Made by a program: the position numbers and the translations under genes. Of a stretch of DNA of 51,417 nt, positions 1 to 12,000 are shown one piece after another (the first letter of the stretch is position 1; every line of letters begins with the position of its first letter). A model generated the notes under the pieces. That model saw nothing but the letters and a program-made list of their open reading frames with translations. It made no database searches and had not been told where the DNA came from. Origin of the DNA: Priapulus caudatus (Eukaryota; Priapulida; Priapulimorpha; Priapulimorphida; Priapulidae); assembly GCF_000485595.1 (NCBI RefSeq), contig NW_014577066.1, forward strand, positions 1-51,417, in the 5' to 3' direction.

Positions 1-185
1 TACTTCTGTGTTGCAGATGAGCATTTGACCGGCATTTACAGGTGATTATAGGCGAAATAGAGTAGAGAAACATTAAGAATAAGACTTTGGTACTAAATAC
101 ATTTCGTGATTATTTACCTTCTTTCTTTTTTTATTGAGACGTTCCAAGTGCCTGTGTACATAACAGTGGCACTAAGTGACTAACA
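1..185. repeat. Dispersed repeat, left edge of window
   Basis: This AT-rich sequence recurs in inverted orientation near 29035-29175. Both copies contain the gagacgttccaagtg block, the agcatttgaccggcattta-like block and a stretch around gaaatagagtagag. A shorter third copy of the gagacgttccaagtgcctg block is at about 30055-30135 in the same orientation as here. No coding potential is seen. It is probably part of a transposon that continues left of the window. Confidence 0.6.
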
Positions 186-189
186 CTGT

Positions 190-275
190 AAGTGTAACAG
201 TAACACTAACAGTAACAGTAACAGTAACAGTAACAGTAACACTAACAGTAACACTAACAGTAACAGTGACACTAA
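190..275 (+). repeat. Hexanucleotide-like (AACAGT)n simple repeat
   Basis: Tandem aacagt units with interspersed aacact variants fill this stretch. The short ORFs over it are only translations of the repeat. Similar agtgttact motifs recur at 1020-1045, next to another MITE-like fragment. Confidence 0.8.
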
Positions 276-640
276 AGCCTGGCGCACATTGCCGAACATT
301 TTCCCGAACAAATCTTTTTGTCTGGCAATGTGCGGGTGGACAATTGCTGAGCGCACATTGCCGAACATTTTGCAGCGAACAATCTCGTGGCGCCGTCTAG
401 TAGCTCTGTGTTGTAAAGAGTCACGCGATGGGCGCATGATTGGGCACAAAAATCATGTGACCACATATCGTGCTGCTATTGGTTACTACTTTACAAATGT
501 TCCTAGAATTGTTCGACATTCAGCGCACATTGACGACCATTCGACAAACAATGTTCGAGATATCAAACATTTCCGATCTTCAGAAACATTGTTCGGAACA
601 AATGTTCCCCTTACGAACCTAGAAAATTCGAGCAAGCTAG
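272..640. mobile_element. MITE-like fragment, TAAAGCCTGGCGCACATTGCC type
   Basis: It starts with taaagcctggcgcacattgc and contains the block gcgcacattgccgaacattt twice in direct orientation (about 284 and 350), plus an inverted version (ggcaatgtgcggg) near 333. The far end, with several tgttcg/cgaaca repeats, is degenerate and its boundary is uncertain. It shares its end sequence with the element at 1047. No transposase is encoded. Confidence 0.45.
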
Positions 641-1046
641 GCTGAAACGAAAACACAGCAGGCACTTTGCGATGCTCCTCTATTTCTGAATAAACGTTTG
701 TAGCGCCATCTTCAGGCGATTAATAGCGTCGTGCAGGTGCATGGTTTCGTAAAATTGTTGTAAATAAGACTAAGAGCTTGTTTGATTTGTAAGCGCAAAC
801 TAAAAACTTGACTGTGTAATTAGGCATAGCCAGTCCCAGCCAGGATCAACAAAAAGGTAACAGTGTTTCGACATTTGCTTCGAAATCTACAACGATCTCG
901 TCAAGCCTAATCAGTAATGGCACTACCGCCTACTACTACTACTACTACTACTACTAGTACTAGTACTAGTACTAATGCCTACTACTACTAGTACTAATGC
1001 CAGTAATGGTAAATAACACATGACACTGTTAGTGTTACTGTTAGTG

Positions 1047-1130
1047 TTAAGCCCGGCGCACATTGCCGAACATTTTGCTCAAAAACATTATTGTAGCAAT
1101 GTTCCATGAAATGTTCGGCAATGTGCGGTG
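1047..1130. mobile_element. Short palindromic MITE fragment, TTAAGCCCGG end
   Basis: ttaagcccggcgcacattgc at the left and gaaatgttcggcaatgtgcg at the right form an inverted repeat of roughly 25 bp around a short AT-rich centre. The left end matches the family at 272. The right terminus lacks the outer ccgggctt bases, so the copy looks truncated. Confidence 0.5.
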
Positions 1131-1277
1131 AAAAAAGTCGCTCACTAAGACTAGTAATACTAATACTAATAGTAATACGACCATAACACTGCGTAAGTTA
1201 GCTACGACCTTGGCTTGTGCAAATAAAGAACCGGCCTGGCCTGAAAACGGTGCCTGGCCGATTTCGCCTCGACTTAC

Positions 1278-1328
1278 CATGCGAATATCATTTGGCCCGT
1301 AGAGAACGCAAGACAGGTTGGATTCCAT
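1278..1328 (-). CDS. SORD-like first coding exon, antisense to the main SORD gene
   Basis: Read on the minus strand from the ATG at 1328, this gives 17 codons beginning MESNLSCVLYGPNDIRM, followed directly by a good GT donor (gtaagt). It matches the N-terminal segment of animal sorbitol dehydrogenases, where an NLS-x-VL-x-G-x-x-D-x-R pattern precedes the PIPEPGPNE segment. The exon ends in phase 0. The reading frame is open upstream, so the start could lie further 5', but this Met fits the family's usual length. No continuation exon was found to the left on this strand. The rest of the recognisable SORD gene is on the + strand from 8747. This is therefore either the first exon of a second, divergent SORD copy or part of an inverted assembly segment. 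Confidence 0.6.
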
Positions 1329-1434
1329 ATCCGAATAATTTGTGTATGGCAATTCGTTTTCTTCCACTCTACCAACGTAAGGCTTAGAAGCAGAAATCAC
1401 CAAGTGACACGGTACAAAGGTTAGACAGAAAACA

Positions 1435-1885
1435 GCAGGCTTACGACATTACTTTTCTGTCGTACCCAAACTTGGAATCTGCACAATTTCGAGATTGTGC
1501 AGCAATTGTGCTGCCCAAACTTCAGATTCCCTAGTTTGGCTGACCAATCTCAAGATTGGGCAAACTAAAAACAGTCGGTGATACAACAACCGCTCATAGC
1601 GAGTGTGTGGCGTGCGTGGTGCAAACTAGGAAGAGATTTATCTCATATTTATCCAATTATTTATTATAATCATTTAATACTTATACAGAGGTGCCAATTA
1701 AACACATTGAGGAAAGAAGGTATACGACCTTATAGTTTATGATATAACATTTGAAATCCTAATAATCATATGTTTGTGCAAGCTCTGTTTACCTCTGTTT
1801 TCCCAATCTCAAGATTGGTTGCCCAAACTGCGGATGCGCTGAAATTCCAAGTTTGTGCAAGATTCCAAGTTTGGGCACAACAGTG
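1435..1885. repeat. Degenerate inverted-repeat motifs (cccaaacttggaatct family)
   Basis: Motifs such as cccaaacttggaatc, caatctcaagattggg and gattgtgcagcaattgtgc occur at 1467-1565 and again, some inverted, at 1800-1880. These look like remnants of a palindromic MITE with about 250 bp of unrelated AT-rich sequence between them. No gene is seen. Confidence 0.4.
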
Positions 1886-3473
1886 ACACTGACAGTGACA
1901 GTCACAGTATCTGGTGTGGGCGGCAACCGCCCCCTCCCCCATCATCATGCTTTATACGCGCGTGTTGCAGTTGCTAAATTTAGTGAAGTACTCAAGTAGT
2001 CTTAGTGAAGTAGTTCGAGCCGACGCAGACCCCAGTAATGGGTATAAATGGGTATAATGGGGATAAACCCGCCCTCTCAGATTAGCAAAGCGGAGTTATA
2101 ACGTCTGCATTTGCGTACTATAAGTGAAGATGATCGTTATAGCCATCTTTGCAGTAAATGTCATTTTCACAACGTGTACCATGTAATATGATGATTTCAG
2201 ACTTGCTTGAATTTTCTATATCCAATTTGATAGTAATACACCCGAATGTGGCACTGACCTATGTCACAGTGACTGTGCACGTGGGTTACAATGGTTATGC
2301 ATGCACGTGATTCCATCGAAAACTGCTATGTTCTGCATATTGGTCCAACTTTAGCCATAATATTAATAATCATTATTAAATATGAATCCACAACCATAGA
2401 CCTGCCAAGAGACGAGCCAACTTGTTAGATGACCAGTGCGTTTGTAGAGCATTCGTGTTCATATAGTTTGGTTATAAGGCAGCTCTGCTTTTTAATTGAC
2501 CCCTGGAATCCTGTCAATGCATGAGTGCATCCAGCACTTCAAATTTCAGCAGCAGCAAGAGCGTCAGTACATTTATCAGTGTGGCTTGGCATAGCTATTT
2601 CGCATTACATATACATGTTTACATGCACCTTTGTTTGCGGAAAGTGGCCAAAATCATATTACCCACATGCTAACCAATGCAGTATCAGGGTTCACTCCAG
2701 GCCTTTAATGCATGTCGGGTCTGACATGTCTTTAAAGCTGAAGCTAATTTGGGACATCTCATAAATCCTCTGACATGCCTTAATTTTCAGCCGTTTGCTT
2801 TTGAAAATTCATGCATAATTATGATGTGTTTTCAGAGCTTGTTGGAGATGCTTACAATAAGCATAATTGACTCCAATTAGTTATTGGATAGAATTTCCCT
2901 ATTGGCTAAGATGCCTTCTGTAATTTGTATTGAGAAGCATGAGTATATAATATGTTTGCTGCACGGTATCTTGGATAAATGCAAACTGGAAACTGTTTGC
3001 ACAGTCACATAAATGCTGAAGAATAACCATGTTTGCTTTATATGCTTGCTTTAAATGTAAATGTAATAAACTTTGAGTAAATTTATATGTAATGTGTACC
3101 TAGATGGAATAATGCATCTTTGCCAAAAAGGCATTGACAGGGCTATGTTATCATATATCCAGACATGCTCACTCCACAAGCCACACCAAATGGTATATAT
3201 AATGATATATTACCCAACTTGAATCATTACCTTCTTTTGCAGGAAGACAGAAGCATTCCGCTTCCTGGTAAACATGGTAAGTTAAACAAATATTTATTGA
3301 AAGGAAACTATCGTGGTTAAGTTTGTCTGATAGCATATATATACATGTGCTCTACCGTTCATAAATACCTCCAGTCAGGCATCAATAAATTTTAAACTTT
3401 AAAAGCAAATATATATGTCACAGTAATTTCTACGCAACCAAGAGAAGCTTGAAAGCACGTGATGTGGTTTGAA
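1886..3473. other. AT-rich non-coding stretch, nothing recognised
   Basis: Only short, uninformative ORFs are present on either strand. There are no convincing exons, no long repeats and no RNA genes that could be recognised by eye. Confidence 0.5.
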
Positions 3474-3577
3474 GGAGCCCTTATACACTCTCACTGTGGT
3501 ATTTACAGGTGTTCACATGCACTCTCACTGTGGCATTTGCAGGCGTTCACATGTACTCTCACTGTGATAAGTACAGG
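3474..3577. repeat. Minisatellite, about 30-bp units (ttcacatgcactctcactgt)
   Basis: Tandem units of the form gttcacatgcactctcactg followed by tggcatttacag or tgacaagtacag. The same array continues at 5258-5400, recurs at 7786-8420 in the same orientation, and is present inverted at about 5525-6049. The transposon at 3578-5257 is inserted into it. Confidence 0.8.
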
Positions 3578-5257
3578 CAGTGCTCAAATAAGCATTGTCC
3601 GGTTGTCTGAGACAACCAGAATTTGCGCCGGACAACCTAACCAGTCTGAGACATTGTCCGGTGGACAACCAAGAAAATTGTGACGAAAAACGCACTTTAT
3701 TTATATTTTTCTGACCGCGAATTGAATTTCTTTTGGCTGTCGATCGGCCTGCATTGCGTCCATAGCTAGTGTTGTTTTGCGGCTTCTCATTGGTCAGCAA
3801 TGCCGTGTAATAGGGGTGCTTTGGCCAATAAGTATGCGTATCACAACTCACGTTCGTCGCGACAACAAATTTGACTCTGTGGACAAGTTTCATCGGCGAG
3901 TAAACAGGTAACTACTTATCGATGACTACAAACGATTTTTCTGAAGAGACAAATGACTTGTTGTTGGTAGATTTGTTGTGGCAATGATGTAATCGAATCT
4001 GCCTGAGAGGTAAACATTGACTAACTGGACGGAGTGTGTCAGCGATAATTGAGGTATTCTATAGCTAGCCATGTCAAACCATTAACAATCAACTCATTAA
4101 AAATTAAAAAACAAACATGCAGTGAGTCACTAAGTATAGCTGTTCCAGTTGTTAAGAATGATATCAATTTTGAAACAGACTTCTTATCTAGGTGAGAAGA
4201 AAATTATATTTTTTTATACAAAACGGATTCTATTCAAATGACAATGATTAAAGGAGCCTAGGTTTGGATTCTAGACAAAGTTCTGTGTTCCATTCGCATT
4301 GATTCAATGAGACCTGGAATACATTTTGCATGATATATTCAGTTGCAGCTTGAATTTTTATTTAATGGGTATATACTATATAGTGATTATTGTAGCCAAT
4401 GTCCTTTAGTATCCAGTCATATGAGTCACACTGCAATAATATTATTATACATCTGAATGATCTGGTCATAAGTGGACCAATTGATAATAATATTATTGCA
4501 GTATGACTCATTAAGTATGAGTGAATACCCTGAAACCCGATGTCTTGCATTTTTATGAACCAATTTTTTTTTGCTAATGTCAAGACTCATGCAAAAGAAG
4601 ATTAACTAGTCACGATGACCGTCCTGATTCATGCAAAATTTTAAGTTTACAGGTTGAAATAAAATAAATTTAAAGATATCACTCCTACAGTATGTTTTTG
4701 GGCAGTGGCGTAGTTGGGGGGGATCCATGTTGATCCAAGTTAAAAAAAAAATGTTCTACTAAAAAAATAACTGTTGTAGTCAGAATGAAGGCTGTACATG
4801 TACTCAAAGGTGCCGCAAATACCATCTCCTGCGATCTACATTTTCAAAATTTTCTGGGGGAGGACCCCATGTACCTCCCCTCCTGTTTTTCAACCCCCCC
4901 CCCTCCTTGGAATCTTAGACCCGCCACTGAACAATTACATATCTTGTGAGCAGAGAACAATGAACAAAAATGTCGCCTTTTCGCATGGCGCCCAAAACAA
5001 AGATTGCAGAGCTGAGAGGTAGAGGAGCCGTAGGGTGTGGAGAGGGAGGCGGAGGAGCCAAATATTAAGTCATCCACTATTTTGCGCAGTTCGCTGTTTT
5101 TGGCCCCCCTTGTTAAAAAATCCTGGCTACGCTACTGTTTTTGAGTGTTTTCTGATCATATTATTTTGTGATTGAAAATAGGAGATTTGGGGATATTTTT
5201 TGGGACAACCAGAAATTGTTGCGGACAACCACATTTTTTTTCTTATTTCGAGCACTG
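3578..5257. mobile_element. Non-autonomous DNA transposon, CAGTGCTC ends, 5-bp target duplication
   Basis: The element begins CAGTGCTCAAATAAG and ends CTTATTTCGAGCACTG, an imperfect terminal inverted repeat. It is flanked on both sides by ACAGG (3573-3577 and 5258-5262), taken from the surrounding minisatellite. Just inside the termini are repeated ggttgtc/gacaacc and ccggacaacc motifs. CAGTG ends are typical of hAT elements, and 5-bp duplications occur in the hAT5 and Transib groups, so the superfamily is not settled. No transposase is encoded. A second hAT-like element is nested at 4703-5137. The element at 37934 belongs to the same family. Confidence 0.75.
4703..5137. mobile_element. Nested hAT-like MITE, CAGTGGCGTAG ends
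   Basis: The left end CAGTGGCGTAG and right end CTACGCTACTG are inverted repeats of a type common in hAT MITEs. The flanks tttttggg and tttttgag are an 8-bp target duplication with one mismatch. It lies wholly inside the 3578-5257 transposon and contains a C-rich stretch. No coding sequence. Confidence 0.75.
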
Positions 5258-5455
5258 ACAGGTGTGCACGTGCACTCTCACTGTGACATTTGTAGGTGTT
5301 CACATGCACTCTGACTGTGACAAGTACAGGTTTTCACATGCACTCTCACTGTGGCATTTACAGGTTTTCAGATGTACTCTCACTGCGACAAGTACAGACC
5401 TTTTGTATTCTAACAACCCACTTTATCCCAATACCTCAACATCCTTCTTTTTCCT

Positions 5456-5878
5456 CGCATTTTTTTGGTGGATCACTTAGTTTTTTGCACATTATAATCC
5501 TATAGTCCACTGGAACTTAGCAGCACCTGCAAATGCCAGAGTGGGAGTACATGTGAACACCTGTACTGTGTGAGTGTGTACTACTACTAGTGACAGTGAG
5601 AGCTCATGCATGTGAACACAAGGTCTGTAACTTGCTCACATAAGAGTACATGACCTGAACACTGTCTGTTGTCACAGTGAGAGCTGCATGCATGTGAACA
5701 CAGTCTTGTACTTGTCACAGTGAGCTAGTACATCTGAAAACCTGTAAATGCCACAGTGAGAGTGCCATGCATGTGAACACAGCGATCTGTACTTGCCTCG
5801 CAGTGAGAGTACATCTGGAAAACCTGCTAAATTTGCCACAGTGAGAGTGCATGCTGAAAACCCTTTTTTATTTTTTTT

Positions 5879-5910
<32 letters not shown>

Positions 5911-6049
5911 CTTTTTTTGTTTTTTTTTTTTTCCTTACTTGTCACAGTGAGAGTGCATGCATGTGAACACAGGTCTGCTACTTGTCGCAGTGCAGAGTAC
6001 ATTCTGAAAACCTGTAAATGCCACAGTGAGAGTGCCATGTGAACACAGC
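5456..6049 (-). repeat. Inverted, indel-rich copy of the minisatellite (matches about 7900-8473)
   Basis: Reverse-complementing this stretch gives the sequence seen at about 7900-8473, including the unique gtgctgctaagttcca boundary and part of its flank (aggattat, actagtgatcca). It contains long T runs (5867-5930) and many single-base differences between units. It ends at a single N at 6050. This looks more like a misjoined, uncorrected long-read piece than a true inverted duplication. Confidence 0.6.
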
Positions 6050-6050
6050 N
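6050..6050. other. Single ambiguous base (N), probable contig join
   Basis: One n lies exactly where the inverted minisatellite copy stops and the second copy of the transposon starts mid-element. This placement suggests a join between two assembly pieces. Confidence 0.7.
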
Positions 6051-7785
6051 CAACCTAAACCAGTCTGAGACATTGTCGGTGGACAACAATGAAAATTTGT
6101 GTACGAAAAAACGCACGTTTTATTTATATTTTCTGAACGCGATTGATATTTCTTTTGGCTGTCGATCAGGCGCTGCATTGCCGTCCATTAGCTAGTGTTG
6201 TTTTTGCGGCTTCTCATTGGTCAGCAATGCCGTGTAATAGGGGTGCTTTGGCGCCAATAAGTATGCCGTTATTCACAACTCACGTTCGTTGTAGCGACAA
6301 CAAATTTTGACTCTGTGACAAGTCTTCATCGGCGATGTAAAACAGGTTAACTACTTATCGATCACTACAAACGATTTTTTCTGGAAGAGACAAATGACTT
6401 GTTTGTTGCGTAGATTTGCTTGTGCCAATGATGATCGAATCTGCCTGAGAGGTAAACATTGACTAACCTGGACGCGAGTGTGTCAGCGATAATTGAGGTA
6501 TATTCTATAGCTAGCCATGTCAAAAACATTAACAATCAAAATCTATTAAAAATTAAAAAACAAAAATGCAGTGAGTCAGTAAGTATAGCTGTTTCCAGTG
6601 TAGAATGATATTCAATTTGAAACAGTTCTTATCTAAAAGGTGAGAAGAAAATTATATTTTTATTAGTTACAAAAACGGTATTCTATTCAAATGACAATGT
6701 ATTAAAGGAGCCTGGGTTTGGATTCTTAGACAAATGTTCTTGGTTCATTCGCATTGATTCAATGAGACCTGGAATCACATTTTGCCATGATATATTCAGT
6801 GCCAGCTTGAATTTTTATTTAATTTGGGTATATACTATATATGATATATTGTAGCCAAATGTCCTTTTTAGTATCCAGTTCATATGAGATCGACACTGCA
6901 ATAATATGTATCTATACATTCTGAATGATCTGGTCATAAGTCGGACAATTGATAATAATATTACTTGCCAGTATGACTCATTAAGGTCATGAGTGAATAC
7001 CCTTGAACCCGATGGTCTTGCATTTTTTTATGAACCAATTTTTTTTTGCTATGTCAAGACTCATGCCCCCCAATAGAAGATTAACTAGTCACGCATGACC
7101 GTCTGATTCATGCAAAATTTTAGAGTTTACAGTTGAATAAAAATAAATTTAAAGATATCACTCCTACAGTATGTTTTATTGGCTAGTGGCCATAGTTGGG
7201 GGGGGATCCATTGTTGCATCCAAGGGTTTAAAAAAAAAATGTTCTACTAAAAAAATAACTGTTTGTAGTCAGAATGAAGCGCTGCTAGCATGTATCAAAG
7301 GTGGCCGCAAATACCATCTTTCCTGCACGATCTACATTTTTCAAAATTTTCTGGGCGGCGAGGACCCCATTGTACCTCCCCTCCTGTTTTTTACCCCCTC
7401 TCCTTGGAATTTTTAGACCCCGCACTGGCAAACAATTTAACATATCTGTATGAGCAGGAGAACAATGAACAAAATGCTCGCCTTTTCGCCATGGCGCCCA
7501 AAAACAAAGATTGCAGAGCTGAGAGTAGCAGGAGCCGTATGTTAGGGTGTGGAGGAGGGAGGCGGAGGCAGCCATTTAAAAATATTGAAGTCATCCTCTT
7601 ATTTTGCGCAGGTTCGACTGTTTTGGCGCCGTCCTTGTTAAAATAATCCTGGCGTACGCCACTGTTCTTGAGTGTTTTTCTGATCATATTTTTGTGATGA
7701 AATAAGATTTTGTGGGGATATTTGTGTTTGACAACCAGAAATTGTTGCCGGGACAACCACATTTTTTTTCTTATTTCGAGCACTG
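6051..7785. mobile_element. Second, indel-rich copy of the 3578-5257 transposon
   Basis: This follows the first copy from about its position 3633 to its CACTG end, including the nested CAGTGGCGTAG element (about 7184-7664). It differs mostly by scattered one-base insertions and deletions. That error pattern is typical of raw long reads and not of evolutionary divergence, which would show mainly substitutions. The 5' terminus is cut off at the N. It is probably an artefactual duplicate of the same locus, though a recent true duplication is not excluded. Confidence 0.7.
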
Positions 7786-8420
7786 ACAGGGGCTACACAT
7801 GCACTCTCACTGTGACATTTGTAGGTGTTCACATGCACTCTGACTCGTGGACAAGTACAGGTTTTTCACACTGCCACTTCACTGCTAGGCATTTACAGGT
7901 TTTCAGATTGTACTCTCACTGCCGACAAGTAACAGACCTGTTGTTCACATGCACTTCTCACTGTGGCATTTACAGGTTTTCCAGATAGTACTCTCACCTT
8001 TTTTTTTTTTCTTTATCCCAACAAGTACAGACCTGTTGCTTCACATGCATGCACTCTCACTGTGACAAGTAAACCCAAAAAGGTTTTTTTTTTTTTCAAA
8101 CATGCACTCTCACTGTGGCATTTACAGGTTTTTCAGTGTTACTCTCACTGCCGACAAGTACAGACCTGCCTGTTCACATGCATGCACTCTCACTGTGATT
8201 TAACAGGTTTTTCAGATTACTCTCATTTATGACAAGTACAGACCTGTGTTCACATGCATGCACTCTCACTGTGACAAGTACAGGTGTTCACATGTACTCT
8301 TACTGTGACAAGTACAGACCTGTGTTCACATGCATGCACTCTCACTGTCACTAGTAGTAGTACACACTCACACAGTACAGGTGTTCACATGTACTCCACT
8401 CTGGCATTGCAGGTGCTGCT
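7786..8420. repeat. Minisatellite, continuation, indel-rich
   Basis: Units gttcacatgcactctcactg plus tgacaagtacag or tggcatttacag, interrupted by T runs at about 8000 and 8080. The array ends at about 8412 (gcaggtgctgctaagttcc), the same boundary seen inverted near 5520. Confidence 0.75.
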
Positions 8421-8746
8421 AAGTTCCATGTGCGCGACTATTAGGATTATATGTGCCATAAAACTAGTGATCCATTGTGACGTCAACGGGCGTGATGTGC
8501 CTGCAAAATGTCTGCCAACACCGCATGCTGTAACTTGTAAGCTGACCATTACAAAACATCTCCAGCAGTCGTGTCTTGTCGCGTCACGCGTTGGGTGGGG
8601 GTTCTGGGCCCAAAACTGACCGCCGGCCGTGATGTTGTCTGAGAGTGCCTAAGTGCTAGATCTTGTTCCAGAGCTCGGCTCTAGCATCTCAATTTCTAGC
8701 ACTTGTCGCTAAATCATAAATACGTGCGCGTGTGCTTGTTTTGTAG

Positions 8747-8911
8747 AAGTGCAGATTCGTATGAACTCGGTGGGCATCTGCGGATCGGACGTCCACTACT
8801 GGAAGCATGGACGCATTGGAGACTTCGTGCTCACCTCACCGATGGTGCTGGGTCACGAGTCAAGTGGAACTGTGTCGGCCCTGGGCGAGAATGTTACCAG
8901 CTTGAAAGTCG
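8747..8911 (+). CDS. SORD: SORD exon with catalytic zinc Cys and His-Glu
   Basis: The acceptor ttttgtag precedes aa-GTG, so a split Glu codon is expected from the missing upstream exon. The exon encodes [18 protein letters not shown] through [10 protein letters not shown] to LKVG and ends at donor gtgagg (8912). The frame is intact. Joining its last g to the exon at 9102 gives the wrong frame unless one G is missing at the junction, as in the other damaged exons. Confidence 0.9.
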
Positions 8912-9006
8912 GTGAGGCTCTGAATTTTCCAGATATAATAAAACTGTAGGTGCAGACATTTATTCTCACATACGTATAATTTGTGTGTATGTATACACAC
9001 ACACAT

Positions 9007-9037
<31 letters not shown>

Positions 9038-12000
9038 CAGATATATAATGATAAAATCTCAATATTAACTATATATATTTTATTCAATATTCCAACTTCA
9101 GTGATCGCGTTGCCATCGAACCAGGGAGTTCCATGCCCGCATGTGCGACTTCTGCAAGACCGGTAAATACAACCTGTGCCCGGACATTGTGTTCTGTGCC
9201 CACACCGCCCATCGACGGCACACTGGCTAACTACTACGTGCATCCTGCGGACTTCTGCTACAAGTGCGTGCAATAAAATTTCTGAAACGAGATTAATGGA
9301 AGCGATATCAATTTCAGCAATGTTCTAAGTTTGTGAATGTAATACGCATAGCGTAATTATCCGAACCGATCAGCAAATGAATATGAATGTGAAATTCATA
9401 AACTGAGTGATTCGTTAAAATTAATTTAAATTCATGCAGATGTTAATCAACGATTACAAAAACTGAATGAGCGAGTGATGCAACTTTGAACGATTACTGA
9501 TCAACATTTCCTCATTTGCGTTTTGGCAGACTGCCAGATCATGTGAGCTTTGAGGAAGGAGCCTTACTGGAGCCGCTAGCTGTTTGGTGTGCATGCGTGC
9601 AGGAGAGCTGGAGTCGGCATTGGGAAGCGTGTGCTTATTTGCGGAGCTGGTAGGTAACTGCTATCTAGATTCTAGACCCACCACCTTTCACTAAATTATT
9701 TATTTGCCCTGAAATGTGGGGCTCATTGTCAGTAGCATCGTAAAGTTAAGGCTAATGTCAAATATCCAATACGTGAACAATCGCTCACCTGTCAATGTTT
9801 GTTTTGGTACAAAATCGGTAGGTAAGTAGGGTTTCTGGCTTGTTTCCCATGAAAAACACAGGTTTTACTAATCAATATAAAATATAATACCCACTATAAT
9901 TGCAATCCTTTGTGCAATAATGTTTTTTCTGTAATCTGTTGTCTTACTTTTTTTTAAGGTTTTATGTATAGAAATGTTGGTATAAAGAGTTCAAAGTCCA
10001 TTTCCCATTAGTAACAAGTTTCTAAATGCCATGTGAGAAGTGATGCTAAGCTGTTGAGATTTGAGCTTTCATACGTAGTCTCATTTTCCCCTATTTTGAT
10101 AATTATTTTTTAAATGTGATTTCCATCTTTGTGAAACAGCTGTATTATTTGTATTATGTGACAGAGTGGGTGATTGTTGCAGGGCCTATCGGACTGTTAG
10201 CTTTGCTGACGGCAAGGCTATGGGTGCTGCGAAGTTTGCATTACAGGTAAGGTTGCATGCAATCACACCGTGTCTGTAGGCATAAACAAGTGGATACATA
10301 TCAGGTCGGTGTAGACAAAAGCAAATTTCAAATGTTTTCCTCTTTCTCGCCCTCCCTCTCGCTCTCTTTCCCTCCCTCTCTCTCGCTCTTTTTCTCCCCC
10401 TCTCTCTCCTTTCTCTCCCTCCCTATCTCTCTTCCTCTATTGGTTTTAATTATTATTTTATTTATTTTTTTATGTTTTATTTTCTTTCTATGTATTGTTT
10501 TTTTTAATTTTTTATTTTTTTTTCTTATTAAATCTTTTTTTGTTATTTTTTTTTTTTTTTTTTTTTTAGTATTTATGACCCATCTCACTGACTATTTTTT
10601 CCCTCTGACACTCGCATCTGTCTCGTGTTCGATTTACTCTACAAACTCGCTGACTCTCTCTCTTTCTCTCACACTCTCCTTTCTCTCTCCCTCGCTCAAT
10701 CACTCCTGGCCGCCCGCCTGCCTGCTTCCTCCCTTCCTCCCTCCCTCCCTCTCTCTTCCTTCCCCTCTATCTCTCCCTCGCACTCGCACAAACTCCCGAT
10801 CCTTCTATATCCATTGCTGCATCTCTATCGCATGTGCGTGCGCTATCAAGCACTCGCCCTCCTCTCTCTCCCACAAACTGCCTATCCCTCCATATTCATC
10901 ACTGCATCTCTCTCACACCTGCGCCGGTGCGCTTAAACGAGCACTCTCTCCCTCTCTCGCTGCATCTCTCTCACCACACGCTCATGCCGGTGCGCAAATC
11001 GAGCACTCTCTCCCTCTCTCACGTGCCAATCTCTCTCGCACGCGCCGCTACGCTATCGAGCACTTCTCTCCTCTCTCGCTGATCTCTCTCGCACACGCAC
11101 GTGGGCGCAATCTAGCCCACTCTCTCCCCTCTCTCGCTGCAATCTCTCTCACCACACGCTGCTGCGGCATCGCAGCACTCTCTCCCTCCTCTCCGCTGCA
11201 TCTCTCTCGGCACCACGCTTCTCGTGCGCATCTAGCACTCTCTCCCTCTTCTCGCTGCATTCTCTCTCGCACACGCGCACTGTGCGCCAATCGAGCACTC
11301 TGTCCCCCTCTCTCGCATGCCATCTCTCTCACACACGCCTGTGCGCAATCGAGCACTCTCTCCTCTCTCGCTGATCTCTCTCACACACGCCCGGCGCAAT
11401 CGAGCCACTCTCTCCTCATCTCTCGTCTGCATTCTCTCCACACACGCGTGCGCATCGAGCACTCTCTCCCTCTTCGCTGCATCTCTCTCGCACGCGCTGT
11501 ACGCTATCGAGACACACGCTGGTGCGCAATCGAGCACTCTGTCCCTCTCTCGCTGCATCTCTCTCACACACAGCAGTGCCGCAATCGAGCGCCCACTCTC
11601 TTCCCTCTCTTCGCTGCATCTCTCACACACCGCGTGCGCAATCTAGCACTCTCTCCTCTCTCGCTGATCTCTCTCCACACACGGCAGGTGCGCAATCGAG
11701 CACTCTCTCCCTCTCTCGCTGCATCTCTCTCCACACGCCGTGCGCCAATCGAGCACTCTCTCCCTCTCTCGCCTGCATCTCTCTCACACACCGCTCGTGC
11801 GCAATCGCAGAGCACTCTGTCCCTTCTCTCGCTTGCATCTCTCTCAACACGCGTGCGCTATCGGAGCACCTCTCTCCCTCTTCTCGCCCTGCATCTCTCT
11901 CACACACGCTGTGCCGGGCAATCGAGCACTCTTCCTCGCTCTCCCTGCCATTCTCTCTCACACACAGCCAGTGCGCATCGAGCACTCCTCTCCTCTCATC

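Noticed and set aside
5418-5440. PIPQHP-like codons as the missing SORD PIPEPGP exon
   Set aside because: The match is two or three residues, with no acceptor or phase fit to 8747.
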